From NCBI RefSeq assembly GCF_028389875.1, contig NC_084666.1, forward strand, positions 29,048,308-29,112,307: a DNA stretch of 64,000 nucleotides, written 5' to 3'. Positions 51,201-56,500 of this stretch are shown one piece after another. How positions within the stretch are numbered: position 1 is the stretch's first letter; each line of letters starts with the position of its first letter. Made by a program: the position numbers and the translations under genes. Under the pieces are notes generated by a model. The model ran no database searches and had not been told where the DNA came from. It saw only the letters and a list, made by a program, of their open reading frames with translations. The stretch is from Rhea pennata. Its lineage: Eukaryota; Chordata; Aves; Rheiformes; Rheidae.

Positions 51201-51755
51201 CTTACAATGTAAGTAAAAGAACTCTTATGTTCACTTGATATAAATGTTCAACTTAATTCTTTTAGAACTTGAAATAAAAATTAAGTCAGGGGAAAAGGAT
51301 CGGTAAGAATTTAAAACTCTTGAATGGATGCCAGTAGGAACATGAAATTGCAATCTGAATACAGGTTACAAGTGTGAAAAATCATTCACCCTTCCCAGTA
51401 AAGAGTACAACATGACTGGGTATATGCACTATGGCATCAAAAATTTGTTCCTGACAGCCAAGTACTATGAGAGAGAGAAAAAGAGCAGGTGCTAGTTTTC
51501 AAATACAAATGCAAACACTACTTACTTAGTACTTTGCTATTAAATGGGGCCTGACGTGTCATGCCTGTGCAATGTTTTGAGGTATTTTCCCCCTATTTTT
51601 ATTTTAGTAACAGCAGACGCCGTCATGACAGTGAAGAAGGGGACAGCCACAGAAGGCACAAACACAAAAAATCCAAAAGAAGCAAAGAAGGAAAAGAAGC
51701 CAGTAGTGAACCTGCTCCGGAACAGGAAAACACTGAAGCTGCCCCTGCAGAATAG
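7673..51755 (+). CDS. FIP1L1: FIP1L1: pre-mRNA 3'-end-processing factor FIP1 (whole coding span, 18 exons)
   Basis: FIP1 is a nuclear CPSF subunit that tethers poly(A) polymerase, contacts CPSF30, CPSF160 and CstF77, and binds U-rich RNA through its basic tail. Coding exons: 7673-7754, 8594-8633, 10530-10587, 13426-13529, 15603-15664, 17025-17132, 18084-18214, 18496-18564, 20889-20998, 23422-23529, 29033-29126, 30164-30317, 35243-35269, 35772-35826, 37520-37575, 44298-44523, 50706-50843, 51608-51755. All junctions are GT-AG and every phase matches. The total is 1770 nt including the stop, or 589 residues (human isoform 1 has 594). Domain order: acidic N terminus (about 20-100), conserved Fip1 core with [19 protein letters not shown] at about 154-172, proline-rich region (about 330-400), Arg/Asp-Glu repeats (about 445-490), and a basic Arg/Lys-Ser tail. 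The start follows the human N terminus (MS-GEVERL). A 15-residue segment encoded by human exon 2 is absent here. In human leukaemia FIP1L1 introns recombine with PDGFRA. Confidence 0.96.
7755..8593 (+). other. FIP1L1: FIP1L1 intron 1; expected mammalian exon 2 not found
   Basis: The first 600 bp are CpG island, including a 23-bp unit repeated twice in tandem at 8058-8103. I looked for a 45-nt phase 1-1 exon encoding the human segment beginning GPWDVHVHSDL and found none. The acceptor before 8594 (CTCTTACGGTAG) is acceptable but not strong. Confidence 0.75.
8058..8103. repeat. Tandem duplication of a 23-bp GC-rich unit
   Basis: The 23-bp unit at 8058-8080 (CCCGCCCG...GCGGCCTG) is repeated exactly at 8081-8103 within FIP1L1 intron 1. 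Such GC-rich repeats are prone to length change and assembly error. Confidence 0.85.
8594..8633 (+). CDS. FIP1L1: FIP1L1 coding exon 2 (equivalent to mammalian exon 3)
   Basis: Phase 1 start. Encodes [13 protein letters not shown], almost identical to the human segment, and ends AG|GTGGGT in phase 2. This exon joins in frame directly to exon 1. Confidence 0.94.
8634..10529 (+). other. FIP1L1: FIP1L1 intron 2
   Basis: 1.9 kb of AT-rich intron with a T-rich run near 9834-9850. No repeat family, RNA gene or additional exon was recognised. Confidence 0.6.
10530..10587 (+). CDS. FIP1L1: FIP1L1 coding exon 3
   Basis: Encodes [19 protein letters not shown] after the split serine, collinear with the human NPPSG...ETAENGV region. 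Acceptor TTGTTTAAG; donor ACG|GTAGTT departs from consensus at +5. Ends in phase 0. Confidence 0.92.
10588..13425 (+). other. FIP1L1: FIP1L1 intron 3
   Basis: 2.8 kb. Its middle is occupied by a CR1-like LINE 3' fragment (annotated separately, about 11640-12810). A T-run lies at about 10691-10706. No additional exon was seen. Confidence 0.65.
11640..12810 (+). mobile_element. Old CR1/L3-like LINE, 3'-terminal fragment
   Basis: The segment follows, with many substitutions and indels, the 3' region of the amniote CR1/L3-like LINE consensus as I recall it. Landmarks in order are GGAAGAACAACAGCTTTACATA (about 12047), TGTGTGCAGATCTGTTCCC (about 12279), TTCAGAGAAGGGCCACGAGGA (about 12333), TATGATAGAGGT (about 12432), a GAGTTCCTTGCCAAAGATAATG-like block (about 12590) and the terminal ATACTAGGCTAGATGAACT (about 12772). 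There is no intact reading frame; it is a dead, old copy inside intron 3, in sense orientation to FIP1L1. Confidence 0.72.
13426..13529 (+). CDS. FIP1L1: FIP1L1 coding exon 4 (acidic Ser-Asp tract)
   Basis: Encodes [20 protein letters not shown] followed by [15 protein letters not shown], nearly identical to human. The Ser/Asp run is a typical casein-kinase-2-like target. Acceptor TTTTTTGCAG; donor GG|GTAAGT; ends in phase 2. Confidence 0.97.
13530..15602 (+). other. FIP1L1: FIP1L1 intron 4, with a candidate cryptic exon
   Basis: 2.07 kb of AT-rich intron. A 67-nt segment at 15354-15420 has a strong polypyrimidine tract, CAG acceptor and GT donor, and is open in the frame delivered by exon 4 (see findings). 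A run of eight C lies near 15181. No interspersed repeat was recognised. Confidence 0.6.
15354..15420 (+). other. FIP1L1: Candidate cryptic/poison exon in FIP1L1 intron 4
   Basis: An approximately 100-nt pyrimidine-rich tract leads to CTTTCAACTCAG, then 67 nt, then AAG|GTACAC. Read in exon 4's frame it stays open for 23 codons ([16 protein letters not shown]...). Because 67 is not a multiple of three, exon 5 would then be read out of frame and meet TAA at 15633-15635. Inclusion would therefore produce a truncated, probably NMD-targeted transcript. This is inference from splice signals only. Confidence 0.3.
15603..15664 (+). CDS. FIP1L1: FIP1L1 coding exon 5
   Basis: Encodes [20 protein letters not shown], the start of the conserved Fip1 core. 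The only usable acceptor (CTTTAAG) gives ...QYGYGTAP..., one serine shorter than the human ...QYGSYGTAP... Donor TCTG|GTAAGA, phase 1. Confidence 0.95.
15665..17024 (+). other. FIP1L1: FIP1L1 intron 5
   Basis: 1.36 kb with interrupted T-runs at about 15907-15936 and no recognised repeat family or RNA gene. Confidence 0.6.
17025..17132 (+). CDS. FIP1L1: FIP1L1 coding exon 6 (Fip1 core)
   Basis: Encodes [20 protein letters not shown], then [16 protein letters not shown], essentially identical to human. The region immediately around it is reported to contact CPSF30. Acceptor TTCATAG; donor CAG|GTAATT; phase 1 at both ends. Confidence 0.97.
17133..18083 (+). other. FIP1L1: FIP1L1 intron 6
   Basis: 0.95 kb with no recognised repeat, RNA gene or extra exon. 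Confidence 0.6.
18084..18214 (+). CDS. FIP1L1: FIP1L1 coding exon 7 (Fip1 signature motif)
   Basis: Encodes [20 protein letters not shown], then [23 protein letters not shown]. This is the signature of the Fip1 family, conserved down to yeast. Acceptor TTTTTAAAG; donor ACG|GTAATT; ends in phase 0. Confidence 0.98.
18496..18564 (+). CDS. FIP1L1: FIP1L1 coding exon 8 (69-nt cassette)
   Basis: Encodes [20 protein letters not shown] plus LFK, matching a segment (AED...MEVTP.AEI.DGR) present in some human isoforms and absent in others. Phase 0-0, so it can be included or skipped without a frame change. Acceptor AACTTAG is weak, as expected for a regulated exon. Only 281 bp separate it from exon 7. 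Confidence 0.9.
18565..20888 (+). other. FIP1L1: FIP1L1 intron 8
   Basis: 2.3 kb of AT/T-rich intron; nothing recognisable beyond scattered short T-runs. Confidence 0.6.
20889..20998 (+). CDS. FIP1L1: FIP1L1 coding exon 9
   Basis: Encodes [20 protein letters not shown], then [17 protein letters not shown], aligned to the human [12 protein letters not shown]...STKAEFTSPP segment. More substitutions than in the core, as expected for a flexible linker. Donor CAG|GTCAGT, phase 2. Confidence 0.95.
20999..23421 (+). other. FIP1L1: FIP1L1 intron 9
   Basis: 2.4 kb. Contains the TA/TG microsatellite at 21261-21330. No interspersed repeat or RNA gene was recognised. Confidence 0.6.
21261..21330. repeat. 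Compound (TA)n(TG)n(TA)n microsatellite
   Basis: About 70 bp of alternating pyrimidine-purine: TA units, then seven or so TG units, then interrupted TA/CA units, ending in a short A-run. This type of tract can adopt Z-DNA or cruciform structure and is usually length-polymorphic. Confidence 0.9.
23422..23529 (+). CDS. FIP1L1: FIP1L1 coding exon 10 (108-nt cassette)
   Basis: Encodes [20 protein letters not shown], then [16 protein letters not shown], matching a human optional segment ([15 protein letters not shown]...). Phase 2-2, so skipping keeps frame, joining ...TNR to ...RLSG. A second AG (AAACAG) six nt inside the exon could serve as an alternative acceptor. Donor AAG|GTAAGA is strong. 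Confidence 0.92.
23530..29032 (+). other. FIP1L1: FIP1L1 intron 10
   Basis: 5.5 kb of AT-rich intron. A CR1-like LINE 3' fragment lies at about 27780-28235. No RNA gene or additional exon was recognised elsewhere. Confidence 0.6.
27780..28235 (+). mobile_element. Old CR1/L3-like LINE 3'-end fragment
   Basis: The tail ACTGGACTAGATAGACC followed by TTTGGTCTGATCTATTATAG (about 28179-28213) is the characteristic 3' terminus of CR1/L3-like elements ('gggctagatggacctttggtctgaccc'). Upstream blocks such as ATGAGATTGGCAGGCAAAAAACAGATGAA (partial, near 27906) and ACGTTACCAAAATTCATC (near 27967) also follow the family order. Truncated and decayed; sense orientation. Confidence 0.65.
29033..29126 (+). 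CDS. FIP1L1: FIP1L1 coding exon 11
   Basis: Encodes [20 protein letters not shown], then [11 protein letters not shown], near-identical to human ([20 protein letters not shown]). Acceptor TGTGTTACAG; donor CAG|GTTTTA is weak at +4/+5. Confidence 0.97.
29127..30163 (+). other. FIP1L1: FIP1L1 intron 11
   Basis: 1.04 kb with a short T-run near 29774; nothing else recognised. Confidence 0.6.
30164..30317 (+). CDS. FIP1L1: FIP1L1 coding exon 12 (proline-rich)
   Basis: Encodes [20 protein letters not shown], then a proline-rich run with [20 protein letters not shown] and LIPPPG. Typical of the disordered proline-rich middle of FIP1. Acceptor TTTTACAG; donor CCAG|GTAAAT; phase 1. Confidence 0.97.
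30318..35242 (+). other. FIP1L1: FIP1L1 intron 12
   Basis: 4.9 kb. Open frames of about 120 codons at 31118 (plus) and 31824 (minus) lack any recognisable domain or splice support. No repeat family was identified. A C/D-box-like pair near 33104-33188 was considered and rejected. Confidence 0.55.
35243..35269 (+). CDS. FIP1L1: FIP1L1 coding exon 13 (27-nt microexon)
   Basis: Flanked by TCTTTTTAG and GTAAAC. The 27 nt, phase 1-1, encode IPITVPPP plus split glycines, continuing the Pro-rich repeat [22 protein letters not shown] recall the same IPITVPPPG insert from vertebrate FIP1L1 isoforms. Skipping keeps the frame. Confidence 0.85.
35270..35771 (+). other. FIP1L1: FIP1L1 intron 13
   Basis: 502 bp separating the microexon from exon 14. 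The 5' end carries a CTTTT-type pyrimidine microsatellite. Confidence 0.7.
35286..35342. repeat. Pyrimidine-rich (TTTTC)n-like tract
   Basis: Irregular TTTTC/TTTTTC repeats starting 17 nt after the microexon donor. U-rich/PTB-like tracts beside microexons often influence inclusion, so this may be regulatory rather than inert. Confidence 0.75.
35772..35826 (+). CDS. FIP1L1: FIP1L1 coding exon 14 (proline-rich)
   Basis: Encodes [17 protein letters not shown], matching human [17 protein letters not shown]. Acceptor ATTATTACAG; donor AAAG|GTGATT; phase 2. Confidence 0.96.
35827..37519 (+). other. FIP1L1: FIP1L1 intron 14
   Basis: 1.7 kb of AT-rich intron with no recognised repeat or RNA gene. 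Confidence 0.6.
37520..37575 (+). CDS. FIP1L1: FIP1L1 coding exon 15
   Basis: Encodes [18 protein letters not shown], matching human [18 protein letters not shown]. Acceptor GTTTTCAACAG; donor CAGTG|GTGAGT; phase 1. Confidence 0.95.
39425..39450. repeat. Poly(C) run of 26
   Basis: An uninterrupted C homopolymer inside a pyrimidine-rich stretch in FIP1L1 intron 15. The C strand can form an i-motif and the G strand a G-quadruplex; length is likely unstable or imprecisely sequenced. Confidence 0.93.
42756..42780. repeat. Poly(T) run of 25
   Basis: A homopolymer in FIP1L1 intron 15. It is not preceded in reverse orientation by a recognisable retroelement. Confidence 0.93.
44298..44523 (+). CDS. 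FIP1L1: FIP1L1 coding exon 16 (Arg/Asp-Glu repeat region)
   Basis: Encodes [20 protein letters not shown], then [20 protein letters not shown] and a D-R dipeptide run, ending [11 protein letters not shown]. The [11 protein letters not shown] block and the RD/RE mixed-charge region are hallmarks of vertebrate FIP1, implicated in RNA binding and nuclear assembly. At DNA level the run contains five GGGACC/GGGATC-like hexamers (about 44421-44450). Acceptor TTTCTTTAG; donor CAG|GTTAGC; phase 1 to 2. Confidence 0.97.
44850..45554 (+). repeat. Source copy of a 705-bp intronic duplication
   Basis: Identical, apart from one base, to 49043-49747. Its flanks are unique and not duplicated, so it is the likely source. 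At 45322 it has G in a CpG where the other copy has A. It has no recognisable repeat-family signature. Confidence 0.95.
46388..46870 (+). mobile_element. CR1 LINE 3'-region fragment
   Basis: Follows the avian CR1 3' consensus as I remember it. Landmarks in order: CTTGGGATCCAGATGGACAG (about 46467), GACTGCATTAGAGTGTAGCC (about 46539), AGCAGGCTGAGGGATGACAT (about 46559), TTTTGGGATCCTCAGTATGA (about 46630), TTTAGCCTGGAGAAGAAAAGG (about 46728) and a following GAAGGATCTAA block. Frames are broken; an old truncated copy in sense orientation. Confidence 0.75.
48991..49044 (+). repeat. Left 54-bp direct repeat flanking the inserted copy
   Basis: The 54 bp from CTGTCTTTGAGACTTGATTG to GAGACTTCATA recur at 49747-49800 with one mismatch (A at 49027, G at 49783). 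The two repeats exactly bracket the second 705-bp copy, like an unusually long target-site duplication. Confidence 0.93.
49043..49747 (+). repeat. Inserted copy of the 705-bp intronic segment
   Basis: One mismatch in 705 bp against 44850-45554 (A at 49515 versus G at 45322, a CpG-to-CpA change). Direct orientation, 4193 bp apart. It is bounded by the 54-bp direct repeat, with one or two bases shared at each junction. There is no poly(A) tail, LTR or terminal inverted repeat. Confidence 0.95.
49747..49800 (+). repeat. Right 54-bp direct repeat flanking the inserted copy
   Basis: Second copy of 48991-49044, 756 bp downstream. After it the sequence continues uniquely (TAATACATAGGTG), which identifies 48991-49800 as the insertion site. 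Confidence 0.93.
50706..50843 (+). CDS. FIP1L1: FIP1L1 coding exon 17
   Basis: Encodes [20 protein letters not shown], then a Lys/Glu/Arg/His-rich [17 protein letters not shown] stretch ending KSSR. Matches human [19 protein letters not shown]. Part of the C-terminal region reported to contact CPSF160 and CstF77 and to bind U-rich RNA. Acceptor TTTAATCAG; donor AAG|GTTTGT; phase 2-2. Confidence 0.97.
50844..51607 (+). other. FIP1L1: FIP1L1 intron 17
   Basis: 764 bp with a T-run of about 19 beginning near 50855, just after the donor. Nothing else recognised. Confidence 0.65.
51608..51755 (+). CDS. FIP1L1: FIP1L1 terminal coding exon 18
   Basis: Encodes [20 protein letters not shown], then [20 protein letters not shown] and ends ...APAE before TAG at 51753-51755. 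Collinear with the human C terminus (...TEATPAE). The basic stretch contains probable nuclear-localisation signals. Acceptor TTTATTTTAG. Confidence 0.97.
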
Positions 51756-51930
51756 GCTTGTGTGGTTTTTTGCCTACTTGCATATATATTAGTGCCAGAA
51801 ATAGATTACTATAAATCCTGTTATTTTTCTGGATATTAAAATAATTTGCTCTTAATCTTGTTCTGTTAGTATGAAATTGAAGGTTACTTTGTTTTTTTGA
51901 AAATAAAAGAAAGAATTTTTCATGTTAAGA
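51756..51930 (+). terminator. FIP1L1: FIP1L1 3' UTR with poly(A) signal
   Basis: A canonical AATAAA lies at 51902-51907, about 150 nt after the stop, followed within 40-50 nt by U/GU-rich sequence (TGACTTTGTCTTTT). Further AATAAA hexamers at 52038-52043 and 52600-52605 could give longer 3' UTRs. Cleavage sites are inferred. Confidence 0.7.
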
Positions 51931-52415
51931 TTCCTGGACTGACTTTGTCTTTTAAAAACCAGTAAGAAAAACTCATCATTTGAGATCTAGATGCTAGTGC
52001 TCTTTCTTGCAGTATATGTAGGACTTGAATTCTCTTTAATAAATTGTCTCCTTTTTTCCATAATCCAGTAGGAAGGTCATTCTTCTGAGTTTAGAAGCAC
52101 TTTGCATTCATTTTATTATATACTGACATCTGGAATGGTATGTGTTTAGTATAGCCCTTGGAGTTTATATCTATCTGAAAAGATCCTTTACAAGGATGGA
52201 ACAAGGAAGAGGAATTCCAGACACTTCAACAAACTTGTTCTAAAGTGAAATAACAACAAAATGGGAAAACCTGGAAAGTTGCTGACTGGTTTTAGTCTGT
52301 TGGAATGTTGACTGCAATTACCTTGCACTTGGTAATTATGCCTTGTATGTTTGGGTGCATAAGCTAGACATCTGTCCTACTTTCTTTTTTCAATAGCTTA
52401 AGAGAAAATTCATTA

Positions 52416-52469
52416 TAGTCTGTTAGGGATGGCTGTCCCTAGCAGACATTGTAGTCTGTTAGGGATGGC
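52416..52469. repeat. 18-bp direct repeat with an embedded hairpin
   Basis: TAGTCTGTTAGGGATGGC occurs at 52416-52433 and again at 52452-52469. Between them CTGTTAGGGA pairs imperfectly with TCCCTAGCAG (about 52420-52445) to form a stem-loop with a 6-nt loop. Confidence 0.8.
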
Positions 52470-52783
52470 AAATAGTAATGAACACATCCTCTTCACGTTG
52501 TTAGCTTTTGAGGAAAAAAATAAGACTTCAAAACTTGGGTAGAAATCTCTCTCTTCTTACAGACAACAGTAAAAATATATATATATATTTTAAAGAAAAA
52601 ATAAAACTATCATCATGTTGAGGTTTACTGCAGTCCAAACAGTATCAGGTGAGATTGGCATGGCAGTCCTGCAAAAACTATACTGCCTTGTCAGAGCAGT
52701 AATTAAAGGCTTTACTTGATGACATTAGCAGAGTGCACTGTACTTATTTTTAAAAAGAAATATTTTTATGTAAAAATTCTAGA

Positions 52784-52789
52784 TTTATT
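52784..52789 (-). terminator. LNX1: Possible LNX1 poly(A) signal
   Basis: Plus-strand TTTATT is AATAAA on the minus strand, about 640 nt beyond the LNX1 stop codon. Another minus-strand AATAAA occurs at 52112-52117. Which is used cannot be decided here. Confidence 0.3.
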
Positions 52790-53426
52790 AGTATTAATTA
52801 GAAGCTTTTAGTTTTGAGTGAAAATAATGGCTGTACAAGTACACAGTTACAGTTATTTTTAATAATTTTAGAAGTAAAATTGAATTCACAGCTTTACAGA
52901 CTAACAAACAATACTTGAAAGTCTTGAAAATACCAGCTTCATGCTGACCATGAAAAGGTACAGATAATCAATGTGCTATTAACGTGTTGGGTAAAAGCCT
53001 TCGTCTGATATTTTTCTGTTAGAAAAGTACTTCATCAGATTGCTAGGAATTTTTCCATACGTAAGTTATTTATAAATTTCTTTTTAGAAGTCAAAGTGGG
53101 TGAACAGGAGCTTTTGCTGCTCCTTAAATTTAATGATTATTATAATGCATTATAAATATAAAAAAAATAAAATAAAACCCAACTTAAGAACATGGGAAGC
53201 AAAGATTTGTCTGCAACTTAAATCACTCTGAAGTGATTCTCTGACAGGTGTCCCTGCTTTGCCTAAACTTGACTTCTCTTGACATGCAGGTTGAAATTCC
53301 ACAAACCTTTTCTTTATAAACACATTTGATTCCCACCCCACCACACCCCAGAAAAAAGTGAGGATTACTGACGTCCATGTTTTTCCTGTGTTAAATTACT
53401 TGTCTTACTGTCTGTGAAGACTTGTT

Positions 53427-53562
53427 TTATAAAAAAGTGCCAGGCCAGGACGCAATAGTGAGAGTAATTTTTCCTTTCAGTTCTTTGAGCATCCTTGCCA
53501 AGCAGGCATGCATCATTCCTGATGTGTTCCTGCCATTGACAGCGAGGAGGATGTCACCACAT
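53427..53562 (-). CDS. LNX1: LNX1 terminal coding exon (end of PDZ4)
   Basis: Encodes [20 protein letters not shown], then [20 protein letters not shown] and GTFL-stop (TAA at 53429-53427 on the minus strand). Matches human [20 protein letters not shown]. Acceptor GTTTTGCAG on the minus strand. This exon supplies the helix B groove wall and last strand of PDZ4. Confidence 0.96.
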
Positions 53563-56500
53563 CTGCAAAACCAAAGGCATAGAGGAGAGAACGATTAAAA
53601 AAGGTGACATCTTGTCTTAAATTCCTGCAAGTGCTAAAGCATGTCCTCAAGTTTGGGTTGGAGGCAGAGGGAAAGAAAGGAATTATTTTTAAGCTGGGGA
53701 TGTAGGGAAGCTTTTCTGTGATGGCTGCTACTTTATAGACTGATTTCCTCCCCAACCCCAAGTTACAGTATGTATCTTTTTACTTAAGCCTGCACTGAAA
53801 CATACATTTGTTCTATTACGAAGGCAAGTATGTTGAAGTTCTGGAAAACAGCCTATTTCCAGATCCATCAGAATTCAATTGTGTAATCTACTGAGCTCAC
53901 CAAAAATTTTTAATGCATTCATACGCAGTATACTTGTCTATCAGCAAGTCCTTTCTTTTCTCTACCTTGTATTTGTATAAACATGTAAAAAAAAAATTAC
54001 AGACTAGATGAAACAATTACTTAAATGCTACTTTTTACTAGATTGTTGTCATCATTACCTAATTCTTCCATCATTATATGCTGGTGTTCCCCCAACAATG
54101 GATTTGATAAAGAAGGGTTTGTTCCCAGTATGTTCTTCATAACCTCCTACAATGCTGAAGCCAAGACTTCCTGCTGTATTTCTTCGTAATATGATTTCCT
54201 TGCAGCTGTACAAATACCTGAAACAAACCAGTTTAATTAGTATGTTATGATTAAGTTTAGAGTCCATTGAATCATTAATGATTCATCTGCTTTTTCATAT
54301 ACTAGTAGCATGTTTTAAAAACATAAAATAGCATCAAAGTTCCACTATATTCAACATTTATACACTTTTCCTACTTTTGTACTACGGTTGTCTACAACCA
54401 GTTAACCTAGAACAAGTTACTATCTAATCTTGACTTTAAACAATGGAATCAGTTAGTTCCTAGGACAACAAAAGTAATGCGAATGTTTCAGTTGCAATTG
54501 AAAAATGATAGAGAAAAATACTTTACCTGACACTGGATTTAATATTTGTAAACCACAGCTGTAGAAAGTGCACGTCACCTATTTAGTACAAGCCCAGTGG
54601 TTTGTTTTAGCTTCCAGAAGAGAGCCTGTATATGATTAACTGTTTCATAAGTAGTCGGGCATTAGGAGAAACATTAAAGAAGACAGACAGGAACTACGGT
54701 GAATATCAAAACTAAAAAAATTTCAAAGCCAGTGAAGTAAATCAGAATTACAGAAATTGTGGAGATCACGCACAGAGGAATACCCGTGGAAGAAGGAATT
54801 TTCAAGTTTTCTTATCAAGTAACTTGGCAACTTGTAGCTGTAGCATGGAAAACGCTGGTGTCCTGGAAAGACAATGTTATGGAGCACTGATACGGCTGTC
54901 AAGAGGATAGCTTGTCCTCACTACAAAGATAAGTAAGTGCAGTATTTTATGGCATATGATCTGAAATCTGCCTTTCCCTCCTTTTGTCATCTTATTTATA
55001 GACTATATTACGCTAAGTCAAAGCTTAGTTGAAACAAGGAATAGGGGACAAGGAAGAGCAGCGTATGTGACTAGACTCTTACAGTGTGCGTATTACTCAT
55101 GTCTGTGTATATTAATTTGGATACTTCTGTGTGTTTTTTTTAACTAAGCAGAAAAACAACATTAATTTTATTACAAAGCATTTTATACACAGCAACAGAA
55201 ATTTCTGGCCTTAATGCTTAAGCCAGGCCTCATTATCAGTTTGCCCAAGAATGACTGACAAGTCTGAAAAATCCTTTTGCTATTCTAAATCTGAAAAGTT
55301 AGGCTGGGCTACAGCCAGCAACTGTGACAAATTCTATTCAAAGCCCCTTAAGGTTTCTGACCAAGGAACTGCTGACCCGTCTTGTACAGAAGGGCAACTA
55401 ACTTAATTTTATCTTAATGACAAATGTGTCTAGTTTTTAAAATTTCATTTGTCAAATAATGCTTTTACTGTGTTTCACAGCAGGCTTTTTAGTAGTACCA
55501 GATTAGTCCCCCAGGGTCTACAACTACTCACCTGCTGCCAGGATAGTAGGCATATAATATTTGCGCAAGAATTTGCTGGCTGTTAATGTAAGAAACAGGT
55601 GATACTTGGTTCTTTCATCAGCAGCCAGGCGTTATTACTTTACCATCTGTGGGCTTTTTAAATGTGCAAAATCACTTAAAACCTCTATGTTCGATGGTAC
55701 CTATCAAGGTTATGACCAAGCAATGCCAGAACTCAGGCAGTAGTAGTAGTAGTGCTATAACCTAGTGCTGACTTGGGGAGGCAGGGGTCTTCTCTCTGTC
55801 TGAAGGAGAACATCATTGCTGAAATTGAAAGGTTACAGCCTCAATCCTAAGTCTACCAGGTAAAGACACAAGAGGAAAAACCACAGTGAAAGCAAACAAG
55901 GCATATGTTCTGTAAGATTCTCCATTACCTGGTCTCCATCAGACTGTAAAGACCTGCTATCAAAGCCTATCCTAGATTCGGGTAAAATGCACCTGGCACA
56001 GGGACTACTTTATAGTGTATCTTAGCAAGCCAAAAAATACTTTTTTCCCTTAATGTGGTAGTTGAGTTTCAGTTGTCCACTGCCCTTGCACTGTAGCTTG
56101 AATCAGAAGAAACCAAAGCTGGAACGCTGCAGAACATTTAACTTCACTTTCCTTTGGGATGAGTGAAGTGAAGTCTACCTCCTGCCAGTATTTCGATTAA
56201 CTTTGGAGTTTAATAGCCAGCGTTAACATCACTGTTTCTCTGATCATCTTGTGATGTTCCTACCTTGCAGGTTTGCAGGGAGCTACTGGTTAGATCCAGA
56301 CTGGGAAGTTATTCCCTCTCATTTGAAATCAGACTGGGTATAGCACATCAACATAGCTGTTTTGTTCTGGAGCTGGTTAGGATATTACTCAGTAATAACT
56401 CTCTCAGTTTCAGACTGAGCACAGAGCAGTGGCCTGACCCTGTTTGGAGAGCGTGTCCCTCTTGATCTTGATGGACAGGACCAAGCACATTGGATTCTTT

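Larger units (their letters stand above)
51931..53426. other. Convergent intergenic/3' UTR space between FIP1L1 and LNX1
   Basis: The stop codons of the two genes are 1.67 kb apart, tail to tail. This stretch must hold the LNX1 3' UTR (minus strand) and perhaps a distal FIP1L1 3' UTR. It contains an 18-bp direct repeat and hairpin at 52416-52469, a short TA-run near 52574 and a minus-strand AATAAA at 52784-52789. Confidence 0.6.
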
